A stretch of DNA of 64,000 bases, taken from NCBI RefSeq assembly GCF_013267835.1, contig NZ_CP053939.1, positions 1,984,001-2,048,000 on the forward strand, in the 5' to 3' direction. The notes beneath the pieces were generated by a model. The model was not told the origin of the DNA. It worked only from the letters and a program-made list of their open reading frames with translations, and searched no databases. This document shows positions 37,579 through 46,046 of the stretch, one piece after another; the stretch's first letter is position 1; the number at the start of each line of letters is the position of its first letter. Both the position numbers and the translations under genes were made by a program. This stretch comes from Neisseria mucosa (GTDB taxonomy: Bacteria > Pseudomonadota > Gammaproteobacteria > Burkholderiales > Neisseriaceae).

Positions 37579-38279
37579 TTAATGTTTTATTGAAATTTTT
37601 TGATTCGATTATTTTTGATTGTGGATGATTAGAGTAGAAATACGGGTTTAAAATTAATATTATTTTGGATTTTTTGTCATTTTATTTTTTATTCATTTTA
37701 TTTTTGATATTTTATGCTTATTTTAAATGATGGTGATGAAGGGTGTAGAAAAAGGCGGATTGTTTTTGTTTATATTAAACGGAATTTTGGAGTGGTTTCT
37801 TGATTACAACATGCAACAGTGAAATTTTCAGACGGCCCGGATTGGACGGAAGGAAAACAGGCCATCTGAAACATTTTGATGACGGGGGATTTGAATGCGT
37901 TGGGTTGCCGCTTTTCCTTACGGGATAAGGGGAAGGCGGTTTGCGGCAAGGGCGGTTGTCAGTGGGAAGGGGAGGAAAAAACGGGGCTTGGGTGTTGCGT
38001 TTGGCGTGTATATAAAGAAGTGTATGAAGATTTTAGTCGTAGTGCATGAAGATTTTCCTTGCGATTTTAATGCAATACTGACTTGCCAACAGTGTTAAAT
38101 TTTTTTACGATAAGGTCAGATTATGTTTGCATGGCCATAAGCGGTGCATTCTTTAAATACCGGATATTATCCTTGTCCGAATATCTATTTTAACCGGCCG
38201 GTTTGTCCGACCTGATTTCTAAATATATACGCGCAAGGCCGGGAGGCCTTGACGACACTCGATTTTTAAGAGGTTCATT
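37579..38279. other. 700-base AT-rich intergenic region between gapA and the NSS transporter
   Basis: From 37580 to 37800 the sequence is extremely AT-rich with long T runs. A decayed DUS pair follows (37826-37870; second arm GCCATCTGAA). The reading frame at 37895-38098 has no family likeness. The last 70 bases hold a short hairpin and the leader of the transporter gene. No gene is supported. Confidence 0.5.
38234..38251 (+). promoter_or_regulatory. short hairpin in the leader of the NSS transporter gene
   Basis: CAAGGCC-GGGA-GGCCTTG is a perfect 7-base stem with a 4-base loop, ending 28 bases before the GTG start. It could act on translation or mRNA stability; no T run follows, so it is not a standard terminator. 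Confidence 0.45.
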
Positions 38280-39815
38280 GTGTCAAATTCTCAATCCAGC
38301 GAACGCGCGACGTTTAGCAGTCGCCGTGCCTTTATGTTTGCCGCCATCGGCTCTGCCGTGGGCTTAGGCAACATTTGGCGTTTCCCTTACATCGCCTTCG
38401 ACAACGGCGGTGGTGCTTTCGTCCTCCCTTATTTGGTTGCGCTGTTGACGGCAGGTATTCCGCTGTTGCTGCTCGACTATGCCATCGGCCACCGTTACCG
38501 CGGTTCGCCTCCTTTGGCCTTCCGCCGCCTCGGCCGTTGGTTTGAGCCGGTGGGTTGGTGGAACTTCCTGACCAACGTCATCATCTGTATCTACTACGCC
38601 GTGATTGTCGGCTGGGCGGCAAGCTATGCCTATTATTCTTTGACTTCGGCGTGGGGTGCGGATCCTCAAACCTTCTTCTTCAAAGACTTCCTGCAAATGG
38701 CCGATGCCAAAGACTTGGGCTTGGATTTTGTCGGCAAAGTGGCCGGCCCACTGATTGCCATTTGGGTGTTTACGCTGGCGATTATGGCTTTGGGCGTACA
38801 AAAAGGCGTGGCCGGTGCGTCCACATTCTTCATGCCGTTGTTGGTGGTGATGTTTGTCATCATGGTGGGCATCGCCCTGACCCTGCCGGGTGCGGCAAAA
38901 GGTTTGGACGCTTTGTTTACGCCTGACTGGAGCCGTTTGGCGGATCCGAAAGTCTGGGTAGCCGCATACGGCCAAATTTTCTTCTCGCTCTCCATCTGCT
39001 TCGGCATCATGATTACTTATTCTTCTTACCTGAAGAAAAAAACCGACTTGGGCGGTACCGGCTTGGTTGTCGGCTTTGCCAACAGCAGCTTCGAGTTGCT
39101 CGCCGGTATCGGCGTATTTGCCGCATTGGGCTTTATGGCTCAAGCTGCAGGCAAAGAAGTCAGCGAAGTGGCGTCCAGCGGTATCGGCTTGGCGTTTATC
39201 GCGTTCCCGACCATCATCAACCAAGCCCCTATGGGCGCGTTGATCGGCGTGTTGTTCTTCGGCTCGCTGGTGTTTGCCGGTGTCACTTCCATGATTTCTA
39301 TCGTTGAAGTGATTGTGGCCGCGATTCAAGACAAAATGAACATCGGCCGTGTCAGCGCGACGATGATTGCAGGCGTTCCCATGGCGATTATTTCCACCTT
39401 GCTGTTCGGTACGACCACCGGCCTGCCTGTGTTGGACGTATTGGACAAATTCATCAATACTTACGGCATTGTGGCTGCCGGTTTTGTTTACGTTTTGGCG
39501 ATTGTTTTGTTGCGCAAGCTGCCCGAACTGCGCAATCACTTGAACGCGCTGTCTTCCATCCGTGTCGGCAAAGTGTGGACCGCCAGCGTGGTGGTTACCG
39601 TCGCCATGCTCGGCTATATGCTTTATCAGGATACTGTCGGCCTCTTAAAAGAGAATTACAGCGGCTATCCTGACAGCTTCCTCAATATCTTCGGTTGGGG
39701 CATGGTGGGCGCCATCCTCGTCTTGTCGGTTTTGCTGTCGTTCTTGCCGTGGAAACACGGTCAGGGCTTCAACGTCAAAGACGAACATGAACACGAACGT
39801 GAAGGAGAAGAATAA
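38280..39815 (+). CDS. sodium-dependent transporter, NSS/SNF family
   Basis: A 511-residue sodium symporter with the LeuT fold and 11-12 membrane segments. The signature of the first helix is [20 protein letters not shown], with the following [11 protein letters not shown]. It starts with GTG at 38280, with AGAGG upstream. The tail is charged and His/Glu-rich ([11 protein letters not shown]). Bacterial members carry amino acids. The 30-residue MetS-like gene that follows suggests the MetP type, which takes up methionine and alanine. Confidence 0.92.
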   Translation: MSNSQSSERATFSSRRAFMFAAIGSAVGLGNIWRFPYIAFDNGGGAFVLPYLVALLTAGIPLLLLDYAIGHRYRGSPPLAFRRLGRWFEPVGWWNFLTNVIICIYYAVIVGWAASYAYYSLTSAWGADPQTFFFKDFLQMADAKDLGLDFVGKVAGPLIAIWVFTLAIMALGVQKGVAGASTFFMPLLVVMFVIMVGIALTLPGAAKGLDALFTPDWSRLADPKVWVAAYGQIFFSLSICFGIMITYSSYLKKKTDLGGTGLVVGFANSSFELLAGIGVFAALGFMAQAAGKEVSEVASSGIGLAFIAFPTIINQAPMGALIGVLFFGSLVFAGVTSMISIVEVIVAAIQDKMNIGRVSATMIAGVPMAIISTLLFGTTTGLPVLDVLDKFINTYGIVAAGFVYVLAIVLLRKLPELRNHLNALSSIRVGKVWTASVVVTVAMLGYMLYQDTVGLLKENYSGYPDSFLNIFGWGMVGAILVLSVLLSFLPWKHGQGFNVKDEHEHEREGEE

Positions 39816-39907
39816 TGAGTACTTCAGCCATTGTCATGATGCTTGTCGCACTGATTGTCATTTGGGGCGGATTCATCGTCTCCGTCCTGCGCCTACCTAA
39901 AGAATAA
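39815..39907 (+). CDS. MetS-type small subunit of an NSS amino acid importer
   Basis: A 30-residue microprotein: a short polar start (MSTSA), one membrane helix (about 6-24, with LVALIVIWGGF) and a basic end (RLPKE). The ATG overlaps the transporter stop (TAATG), and AAGGAGAAG lies 6 bases upstream inside the transporter's last codons, so translation is coupled. The size, single helix and position match the MetS family of small subunits needed by MetP methionine/alanine importers. It is easily missed because of its length. Confidence 0.85.
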   Translation: MSTSAIVMMLVALIVIWGGFIVSVLRLPKE

Positions 39908-39921
39908 GGTTTGAGCAAATG

Positions 39922-39960
39922 AAAAGGCCGTCTGAAAGTCATTGTTCAGACGGCCTTTTT
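39922..39960 (+). terminator. DUS-pair terminator after the NSS transporter operon
   Basis: AAAAGGCCGTCTGAA at 39922-39936 pairs with 39945-39959 and ends in T residues. Confidence 0.8.
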
Positions 39961-40215
39961 GCCACATGACGGGGAAAGTGGGAAAGAAGGATTCCCCTGG
40001 TTGTCGGGGTAGTCTGGAAATTTGATTATGTATTATTGATTATGATGTGTAAATTATATCTATTTGTTTTTAAAAGATTTTAGTCCGATTGTCGTTTTAA
40101 TGAACCGTTGTTCCCTTTGGCCTCTGCCTGCTGTTTTCTTTGTTTTAGAATAAAGGCTCTCATCAACCTGATGGGGCATTGGGTACAGCAACTGTTTATT
40201 TTTAAGGAGAGTTCC
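39961..40215. other. leader of the LDPREW repeat gene
   Basis: An AT-rich block at 40020-40080 probably contains the promoter. The frame continuing upstream of 40216 has no ribosome site. Nothing else recognised. Confidence 0.4.
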
Positions 40216-40749
40216 GTGGCTAAAGTATATCAACCAGGTACAGAAATTGATTCTAAAGATTTTGTTTTCGGTCTCGATCCGCGCGAGTGGAATGGCTTTT
40301 TTTCAAAAGGCATAGGGGCCGATAATGGCCATAATGAGCATGTCTTCCGTCTCGATCCGCGCGAATGGAACGGCTTTTTTTCAAAAGGAGTAGAGTCCGA
40401 TCATGGTCATAATGAGCATGTTTTCCGTCTTGATCCGCGTGAATGGAACGGCTTCTTTTCAAAAGGAATAGAGTCTGATAATGGCCATGACGATAATGGG
40501 CGTATCATCCGCCTTGATCCGCGTGAGTGGGAAGGTTTCGAGCCTGCGCAGCCGGCCGCGAAGCCGATATTGGAATCCAAAGCTTTCGATGGCGATGAAC
40601 TTTTGAGCCGTGCCTTTGGTGAGGCTGATCCTCTTGATTCTTCTGCCGGTCTTTCCTCAGACAATGCGACCTATTCAAGCAATGGTACAGGTTCATCTGC
40701 GTTGGATACCATTCATGATTTAGCAGAAGCTTCTATTTTCAAACTGTAA
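40216..40749 (+). CDS. unrecognised protein with four LDPREW tandem repeats
   Basis: A 177-residue soluble acidic protein, starting with GTG at 40216 behind a strong AAGGAGA. After a 16-residue N-terminus come repeats at 17-42, 43-68 and 69-96 and a partial one at 97-108. Each is built on (V/I)(F/I)xLDPREWNGFFSKG plus a linker rich in Asp, Gly, Asn and His (such as DNGHNEH). The fourth changes to LDPREWEGFEP. The last 65 residues are Ser/Asp/Ala-rich and unlike the repeats. There is no signal peptide or membrane helix. I recognise no family; structural repeat protein, secreted effector and multi-copy peptide precursor are all open. Confidence 0.7.
   Translation: MAKVYQPGTEIDSKDFVFGLDPREWNGFFSKGIGADNGHNEHVFRLDPREWNGFFSKGVESDHGHNEHVFRLDPREWNGFFSKGIESDNGHDDNGRIIRLDPREWEGFEPAQPAAKPILESKAFDGDELLSRAFGEADPLDSSAGLSSDNATYSSNGTGSSALDTIHDLAEASIFKL
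40264..40545 (+). repeat. 78-84 base tandem repeat inside the LDPREW gene
   Basis: Units at 40264-40341, 40342-40419, 40420-40503 and a partial one at 40504-40545. The first two units are 78 bases and the third is 84; the codons for LDPREWNGFFSKG are nearly identical at DNA level, which fits recent duplication or gene conversion. Confidence 0.85.
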
Positions 40750-40763
40750 TCGTTCCATAATAT

Positions 40764-40807
40764 AAAAGGCCGTCTGAAACCAATATATGTTTCAGACGGC
40801 CTTTTTG
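40764..40807. terminator. bidirectional DUS-pair terminator
   Basis: AAAAGGCCGTCTGAAAC at 40764-40780 pairs with 40789-40805. It serves the repeat gene (+) and the lrgB gene (-), which converge here. Confidence 0.8.
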
Positions 40808-40829
40808 TGTATGGTCATCAGGATGAAGC

Positions 40830-41525
40830 CTAACTCATCATCCAAATTACCAAATGCACCATGGTCGGGCCAAACAATACCATAAACAGTCCGGCCAAAA
40901 TCATGGTCAGGCTGGCCATCACGCCTTCGGTTTCGTGGCGTTGTCCGGCGCGCGATGTGCCGAAGCCGTGGGCGGCATTGCCGAATGCCACGCCGTTGGC
41001 GGTGTGGAAACGGATGCGGGTAAAGGCCAAAAACAGGTCGCCGAATATCATGCCGACAAAGCCGGTGATGATGGTGAACAGGGAAACGAGCGAGGCGGAG
41101 CCGTGGATTTCGCTGGCGAGGACGACGGCAAACGGGGTGGAGATGGAGCGCGCCATCAGGCTGTTGGTCACTTCGTTGTTGAAATGGAACATATGGCTCA
41201 TGAGGAATGCGCTGACTACGCCGACAAACATGCCCACCATAATGGCGATGGAGAGGATGGGCAGCTGGCGGCGGATGACTTCGCGGTTTTCATAAATGGG
41301 GACGGCAAAGGCAACGGTAACCGGAGTGAGCAGGAAGACGATGCCTTGGGTATATTTGTGGTAGGTGTCGTAATTGACGCCGAATGCCAGCAGCAGGAGG
41401 ATGGTGCTGACGGAGACGGTAACGACGGGGGAGAAAATCATTAAGGGTTTTTTGCGGTGGATTTTTTTGGCAACGACATAGGCAAAGCAAGTCCAGATGA
41501 AGCAGGCGAGGGCGGTGTAGTCCAT
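40830..41525 (-). CDS. lrgB: LrgB/CidB family membrane protein
   Basis: A 231-residue inner-membrane protein with about seven segments. It contains the LrgB hallmarks GIVFLLTPVTVAFAVPIYENRE, then TNSLMARSISTPFAVVLASEIHGSASLV, and AFGNAAHGFGTSRA. LrgA/LrgB (CidA/CidB) pairs modulate murein hydrolase activity and cell death in Gram-positives and carry small organic acids in some bacteria; the role in Neisseria is not settled. It follows lrgA after 15 bases. A LysR-type gene is divergent from the pair. Confidence 0.9.
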   Translation of the reverse strand: MDYTALACFIWTCFAYVVAKKIHRKKPLMIFSPVVTVSVSTILLLLAFGVNYDTYHKYTQGIVFLLTPVTVAFAVPIYENREVIRRQLPILSIAIMVGMFVGVVSAFLMSHMFHFNNEVTNSLMARSISTPFAVVLASEIHGSASLVSLFTIITGFVGMIFGDLFLAFTRIRFHTANGVAFGNAAHGFGTSRAGQRHETEGVMASLTMILAGLFMVLFGPTMVHLVIWMMS

Positions 41526-41540
41526 TTTTATTCTCTATTT

Positions 41541-41933
41541 TTAGGAGTGGAGTTTTTTGTAGAGGCGGCGTTTCCAGCGGTAGCAGAAATCGAGGGTCAG
41601 GGCGGTGCTGATCATCACGAGCGCGGTGCCGACGGCGATGGTCAAAATCAGCTGCCAGCCTTCGGACATCAGCAGGTCTTGATATTGCAAGACGGAAACC
41701 ATGATGGGGATGAAGAAAAAGACGAGTTCGCCCAATGCCCATTTTGCGCCGCGGTCAACCATGCCCGGGCGGATGATGCCGAGCCCCAAAAGGGCGAGCA
41801 TGAGGAACAAGCCCAATACGCCTGAAGAAATAGGCAGATGCGTGAAGCGGACGATAAGGTCGGAAACGCCCCATACTGCGCCGATGATGGCAAGCTGCAA
41901 GGCCGTCTGAAAAAATCTGGTGAGGGAATCCAT
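41541..41933 (-). CDS. lrgA: LrgA/CidA family holin-like protein
   Basis: A 130-residue protein with four membrane segments and the LrgA motif PISSGVLGLFLMLALL near residue 35-50. The C-terminal end is basic (CYRWKRRLYKK). The frame is open to 42014, but the start at 41933 (MDSLTRFFQTALQLAIIG) matches the family. A DUS overlaps the first helix codons (about 41900). It forms an operon with lrgB. Confidence 0.88.
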   Translation of the reverse strand: MDSLTRFFQTALQLAIIGAVWGVSDLIVRFTHLPISSGVLGLFLMLALLGLGIIRPGMVDRGAKWALGELVFFFIPIMVSVLQYQDLLMSEGWQLILTIAVGTALVMISTALTLDFCYRWKRRLYKKLHS

Positions 41934-41968
41934 GATATGGGTGTGTGTTGAATGAAAGGCTTGATTAT

Positions 41969-42013
41969 AGAAACCTGGTTTCTGCATAATATGAATTATT
42001 AAACGAATAATCA
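41969..42013. promoter_or_regulatory. candidate operators between lrgAB and the LysR gene
   Basis: AGAAACCTGGTTTCT at 41969-41983 is a perfect palindrome with a single-base centre. TGAATTATT-AAAC-GAATAATCA at 41992-42013 is an imperfect palindrome of the spacing used by LysR regulators. Both lie in the ~95 bases between the divergent starts. Confidence 0.5.
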
Positions 42014-42028
42014 TGCCTTAGAGGAATA

Positions 42029-42922
42029 ATGGACTTCAAAAGCCTGTATTGTTTTGCCGAACTCATCCGCCTGCAAAGTTTTTCGGCCACGGCTTCCGCG
42101 TTGAATTTGACGCAGCCGACGGTCAGCAAAATCATTCAGGCTTTGGAAGAAGAATTGGGCGTGCCGCTTTTGTGCAAAGAAAACGGACGCAAAAAGCGGC
42201 AGGTGCAGCCGACCGCAATCGGCGAAGAAGTCTATCGCCACGCGTTAAACCTTTTACACGAACGCGATTTGCTGCTGGCCCGCATTGACGATTACCGCCA
42301 TGTCAAAAGCGGGACGCTGCGTTTGGGTTTGGCTTTGTTTGGCAGCGATTTGCTCAGTCATGCGCTGTTTGATTTCCACCAAAAATGGCCGGACATCGAA
42401 TTGTCGTTTTTGGAACAAGGCTCGCTCGCCATCGAGCAATCCTTGCGCAACAACGAACTCGATGCCGGGCAGCTGCTCGCGCCGGTTCACGAAGACTTCG
42501 ACAGCATTACCTTGTGCGACTATCCGCTGGTGGTCTTGATGCCGAAAAATCGGGCGAGACACGATGCACTGACGCTCAAAAGCCTGCAACACGAGCCCTT
42601 CATTCTGTTTGGCGCCGGCTTTTCCCTCAACGAAACCATTCAGACGGCCTGCCGTAATCAAGGTTTTACCCCCAACGTTGTCTGCCGTACCGGACAATGG
42701 AATTTGGTTGCCGACATGGTGGCGCACAATATGGGCATTGCCCTGCTGCCCGAATACTATGCCCGAAAAATCAATCCCGATGTCTTTGCCGCCATTCCTT
42801 TGGTCGAACCCGAAATCCGCTGGCAGCTCACCATGGCATGGAAAAAACACCAACGCCCGACGCCGGCCTTAAGGGCTTGGTTGGACGTGGTCAGGGAAGC
42901 GTTCGGCAGGCGAAACAAATAA
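42029..42922 (+). CDS. LysR-type transcriptional regulator (probable regulator of lrgAB)
   Basis: A 297-residue regulator with an N-terminal winged helix-turn-helix (LQSFSATASALNLTQPTVSKIIQALE, residues about 15-40) and a periplasmic-binding-like effector domain. Its divergent position 95 bases from lrgAB, with two palindromes in between, makes it a likely CidR-type controller of that pair and of itself. The inducer cannot be told. AGAGGAAT lies before the ATG. Confidence 0.9.
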   Translation: MDFKSLYCFAELIRLQSFSATASALNLTQPTVSKIIQALEEELGVPLLCKENGRKKRQVQPTAIGEEVYRHALNLLHERDLLLARIDDYRHVKSGTLRLGLALFGSDLLSHALFDFHQKWPDIELSFLEQGSLAIEQSLRNNELDAGQLLAPVHEDFDSITLCDYPLVVLMPKNRARHDALTLKSLQHEPFILFGAGFSLNETIQTACRNQGFTPNVVCRTGQWNLVADMVAHNMGIALLPEYYARKINPDVFAAIPLVEPEIRWQLTMAWKKHQRPTPALRAWLDVVREAFGRRNK

Positions 42923-42934
42923 AATCAAATCATC

Positions 42935-42984
42935 AGGCCGTCTGAAAAAAAGGGTGTCGTTATCACCCGGTTTCAGACGGCCTT
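42935..42984 (+). terminator. DUS-pair terminator after the LysR gene
   Basis: AGGCCGTCTGAAA at 42935-42947 pairs with 42971-42983; the loop also contains GGGTG...CACCC, extending the structure. Confidence 0.75.
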
Positions 42985-43125
42985 TCCCGTTAAAAATGGT
43001 AAAACGGCCTAAAAAAGAGTAGAATATGCACCGTTTACAACTCTGCGCCTCTCAGCAGGCTCGAATTATGGACCTTCCCAGTTCGCCTTTGAACTTCCCA
43101 TCAGACACACAACAACCATAATCAT

Positions 43126-43156
43126 CCCGCCGAAATGCCTCCCCGCGTCCGGCGGG
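43126..43156 (+). promoter_or_regulatory. GC-rich hairpin in the mgtE leader
   Basis: CCCGCCG at 43126-43132 pairs with CGGCGGG at 43150-43156, ending just before the ribosome site CGGAG of mgtE. It could limit access to that site. No known Mg2+ riboswitch fold was recognised. Confidence 0.4.
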
Positions 43157-43166
43157 CGGAGCATTT

Positions 43167-44639
43167 ATGAGCATCGAACAAACCCCTCCGAATCTCGACC
43201 ATACCCCCGACAATGAAGCGGTGGAAGACCGCATTTCTGACGATCGCATCTCTGACGATATCGACCGCATCCATGCCTTATGCGAAATCCTCGAGCCGTC
43301 CTTCGAACAAATCGAAGCAGGCGTGCCGATTGAAGATGAAAGCCTGCGCGACAAGTTCACCGAGCTGACCGTCCTCTTGGCCGAGCTGCACCCTGCCGAC
43401 GTGGCCGCCGTCTTGGAATCCCTGCCGCCGCGCGAGCGTAACATCGTCTGGCTTTTGGTCGCCCCGGAAGACGACGGCGAAGTGTTGCTGGAAGTATCCG
43501 ACGCCGTACGCGAAACGCTGATCGAGTCCATGGACAAAGACGAGCTGTTGGCCGCCGTCGATGATTTGGACGCAGACGAATTGGCAGAGCTGGCAGACGA
43601 CCTGCCGCACCAAGTGGTGTACGAAGCGCTGCAAACGCGTGATGAAGAAGAACGCGAGCAGGTCAAAGCGGCGATGTCTTACGAAGACAACCAAGTCGGC
43701 GCGATTATGGACTTTGAATTGGTCAGCATCCGTGCCGATGTGGCGTGTGAAGTCGTATTGCGCTACTTGCGCCGTTTCGACAGCCTGCCCGACCATACCG
43801 ACAAGATTTTCGTGGTTGATGAAAACGACGTGTTGCAAGGCGTGCTGCCCATCCGCAAACTCTTGGTTGCCGACCCCGAAGACATGGTGGCAGACGTGAT
43901 GGCCACCGATGTCGTGCGCTTCCGTCCCGAAGACGACGTGGAAGAAGCGGCGCAGGCGTTTGAGCGTTATGACTTGGTTACCGCGCCGGTTGTCGATGAA
44001 AACAAAAAGTTGATCGGCAGGATCACCATTGACGAAATGGTGGACGTGATCCGTGAAGAATCCGAAGCCGACATGTTTAACATGGCCGGTTTGCAAGAAG
44101 AAGAAGACTTGTTCGCCCCGATTTGGGACTCGGTGAAAAACCGCTGGATGTGGCTTGCCATCAACCTGTGTACCGCCTTTATCGCCAGCCGCGTGATTGG
44201 CGCATTTGAAGGCAGTATCGAGAAAATCGTCGCACTGGCCGCGTTGATGCCCATCGTCGCCGGCATCGGCGGCAACTCCGGCAACCAAACCATCACCATG
44301 ATTGTCCGCGCCATGGCGATGGGACAAATGACCAGCACGCAGGCAGGCCGCCTGCTGAAAAAAGAAGTCGGCGTCGCCCTCGTCAACGGCATTATTTGGG
44401 GCACTGTGATGGGCGTGATTTCATGGCTGCTCTACGGCAACATCGGCATCGGTTTGGTCATGGTGGCCGCAATGACCTTGAACCTTTTGCTGGCCGCGAC
44501 CGTCGGCGTCCTCATTCCCGTCATTATGGAAAAAGCCGGACGCGACCCCGCATTGGGCAGCTCGGTGCTGATTACCGCGGTCACCGACTCCGGCGGCTTC
44601 CTGATTTTCTTGGGATTGGCCACATTGTTTTTGTTGTAA
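43167..44639 (+). CDS. mgtE: magnesium transporter MgtE
   Basis: A 490-residue Mg2+ channel of the inner membrane. The N-terminal acidic superhelical domain (ELHPADVAAVLESLPP, residues about 70-90 onward) is followed by a pair of CBS domains (about 190-300), which sense Mg2+. Five membrane segments come last, with the pore motif VAGIGGNSGNQTITMIVRAMA. The N-terminal extension of about 45 residues is acidic and contains a short repeat (ISDDRISDDI). It is probably transcribed alone. Confidence 0.95.
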   Translation: MSIEQTPPNLDHTPDNEAVEDRISDDRISDDIDRIHALCEILEPSFEQIEAGVPIEDESLRDKFTELTVLLAELHPADVAAVLESLPPRERNIVWLLVAPEDDGEVLLEVSDAVRETLIESMDKDELLAAVDDLDADELAELADDLPHQVVYEALQTRDEEEREQVKAAMSYEDNQVGAIMDFELVSIRADVACEVVLRYLRRFDSLPDHTDKIFVVDENDVLQGVLPIRKLLVADPEDMVADVMATDVVRFRPEDDVEEAAQAFERYDLVTAPVVDENKKLIGRITIDEMVDVIREESEADMFNMAGLQEEEDLFAPIWDSVKNRWMWLAINLCTAFIASRVIGAFEGSIEKIVALAALMPIVAGIGGNSGNQTITMIVRAMAMGQMTSTQAGRLLKKEVGVALVNGIIWGTVMGVISWLLYGNIGIGLVMVAAMTLNLLLAATVGVLIPVIMEKAGRDPALGSSVLITAVTDSGGFLIFLGLATLFLL

Positions 44640-44708
44640 CAACCTTTATCCCAATCAGCAAAAGGGTGGGTTTGTAATATCCTTCTTGATTGTTCAAAAC
44701 CATTTGAT

Positions 44709-44745
44709 AAGGCCGTCTGAAAACAAATATTATTCAGACGGCCTT
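44709..44745 (+). terminator. DUS-pair terminator between mgtE and thiE
   Basis: AAGGCCGTCTGAA at 44709-44721 pairs with 44733-44745. Confidence 0.75.
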
Positions 44746-44785
44746 TCTGATAACATGACAACAATTTGTCCGATTCGGAGCCGCC

Positions 44786-45403
44786 ATGAATTTCCCGCCA
44801 CTCAAATCCCCCCTGAAATTTTACGCCGTCGTTCCCACCGCCGACTGGGTTGAGCGCATGGTCAAAGCAGGTGCCGACACGGTGCAACTGCGTTGCAAAA
44901 CCTTGCATGGTGACGAATTGAAACGTGAAATCGAACGTTGCGTCGCCGCCTGTCAAAACAGCGCAACCCAGCTTTTTATCAACGACCACTGGCGCGAAGC
45001 GATAGAAGCGGGCGCATACGGCGTACATCTCGGACAGGAAGACATGGACACCGCCGACCTTGCCGCGATTGAAGCCGCCGGTTTGCGCTTGGGTTTGAGT
45101 ACGCACTCCGTTGCCGAACTCGACCGCGCCCTGTCCGTACATCCCAGCTATGTCGCCAGCGGCGCGATTTTCCCGACCACGACCAAACAAATGCCGACCG
45201 CCCCGCAAGGTTTAGACAAACTGCGCGAATACGTCAGACAGGCACGCGGCACGCCCGTCGTCGCCATCGGCGGCATCGATTTGAACAATGCCGAAGATGT
45301 GCTGGCAACAGGCGTTTCCTCACTCGCCGTCGTCCGCGCCGTGACCGAAGCGGAAAATCCCGAAGCGGTGGTTAAAGCGTTTCAGGCTTTGTGGGACCAA
45401 TAA
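44786..45403 (+). CDS. thiE: thiamine-phosphate synthase
   Basis: Couples the HMP-pyrophosphate and thiazole-phosphate units to thiamine phosphate. The 205-residue TIM-barrel protein has the pyrophosphate-binding motif LFINDHWREAIEAGAYGVHLGQED, then GLSTHS and SGAIFPTTTK, and the phosphate loop VVAIGGIDLNNAEDVL. It heads a set with thiS and thiG. The 150 bases upstream hold a DUS terminator and no TPP riboswitch that I can recognise, so control must differ from the usual THI-box. Confidence 0.93.
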   Translation: MNFPPLKSPLKFYAVVPTADWVERMVKAGADTVQLRCKTLHGDELKREIERCVAACQNSATQLFINDHWREAIEAGAYGVHLGQEDMDTADLAAIEAAGLRLGLSTHSVAELDRALSVHPSYVASGAIFPTTTKQMPTAPQGLDKLREYVRQARGTPVVAIGGIDLNNAEDVLATGVSSLAVVRAVTEAENPEAVVKAFQALWDQ

Positions 45404-45445
45404 GGCCGTCTGAAAATAAGAAGTCTGACAAGAGGAGCAAACATC

Positions 45446-45640
45446 ATGAAGATTATATTGAACAATGAAACCATCACATTAAACGGCACAACCGTTGCCG
45501 ACCTTATCGCCCAAACCTCGCCGCAGAAACCGTTTGCCGTTGCCGTCAATACCCAGTTTGTCGCCAAAGGCGCGTATGCGGAAACGGTTTTAAACGAAAA
45601 CGATAAAGTGGACATTGTGCGCCCCGTAGTCGGCGGATAA
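45446..45640 (+). CDS. thiS: sulfur carrier protein ThiS
   Basis: A 64-residue ubiquitin-fold protein that delivers sulfur as a C-terminal thiocarboxylate for thiazole synthesis. It ends in the required Gly-Gly (VRPVVGG). It starts 42 bases after thiE, with AGAGGAGC upstream of the ATG and a single DUS between them. The adenylating enzyme ThiF is not in the window. Confidence 0.93.
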   Translation: MKIILNNETITLNGTTVADLIAQTSPQKPFAVAVNTQFVAKGAYAETVLNENDKVDIVRPVVGG

Positions 45641-45698
45641 GCGGTTTTACTGCGCGTATATCTGCGCTATTGGTTTAATGCTGAGAAAAGGAAAAGAA

Positions 45699-45992
45699 AT
45701 GTTTATCGTATCGTTGGAATATATTAAAGACTTGGCTGCGGTTGAAACCTACCTGGCTGAGCATATCGCGTATCTCGAGCGGTATTATCAAGCAGGTATA
45801 TTTGTTATGTCTGGCCGCAAACAGCCGCGGACGGGCGGCGTTATCTTGATGAAAGCATCAGGCAGGGAACAGGTGGAAAAGTTAATTGCAGAAGACCCGT
45901 TTCACCGAGAAGGCGTGGCGAAATACACGATTACCGAGTTTATTCCGACCAAGGTCGCCGAAGGACTTGAAAACTATTTGGAAACTATCTAA
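45699..45992 (+). CDS. YciI-like protein
   Basis: A 97-residue protein of the YciI/DGPF ferredoxin-like-fold group. It shows FIVSLEYIKDLAAVETYLAEHIAYLER and then the YciI motif AGIFVMSGRKQPRTGGVILM, followed by AEDPFHREGVAKYTITEF. The His-Asp pair (H28-type HIAYL and DPF) is conserved in possible YciI enzymes. It lies between thiS and thiG in the same direction with AAAAGG upstream, an odd member of a thiazole operon. The reaction is unknown. Confidence 0.85.
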   Translation: MFIVSLEYIKDLAAVETYLAEHIAYLERYYQAGIFVMSGRKQPRTGGVILMKASGREQVEKLIAEDPFHREGVAKYTITEFIPTKVAEGLENYLETI

Positions 45993-46046
45993 ACCGATTT
46001 TTCAGAAGGCTATTGCCCCAAAAATAATATTAAAAAGGAATCCATC

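Noticed and set aside
37895..38098. 67-residue forward frame upstream of the NSS transporter
   Set aside because: Arg/Lys/Gly-rich, no ribosome site, no family likeness.
40264..40545. Possible CRISPR-like array from regular repeats
   Set aside because: The units are contiguous 78-84 base coding repeats in one open frame with no variable spacers.
44640..44785. TPP riboswitch upstream of thiE
   Set aside because: No THI-box core such as CTGAGA with the paired ACCTGAT segment was seen here or before thiO at 59093-59414.
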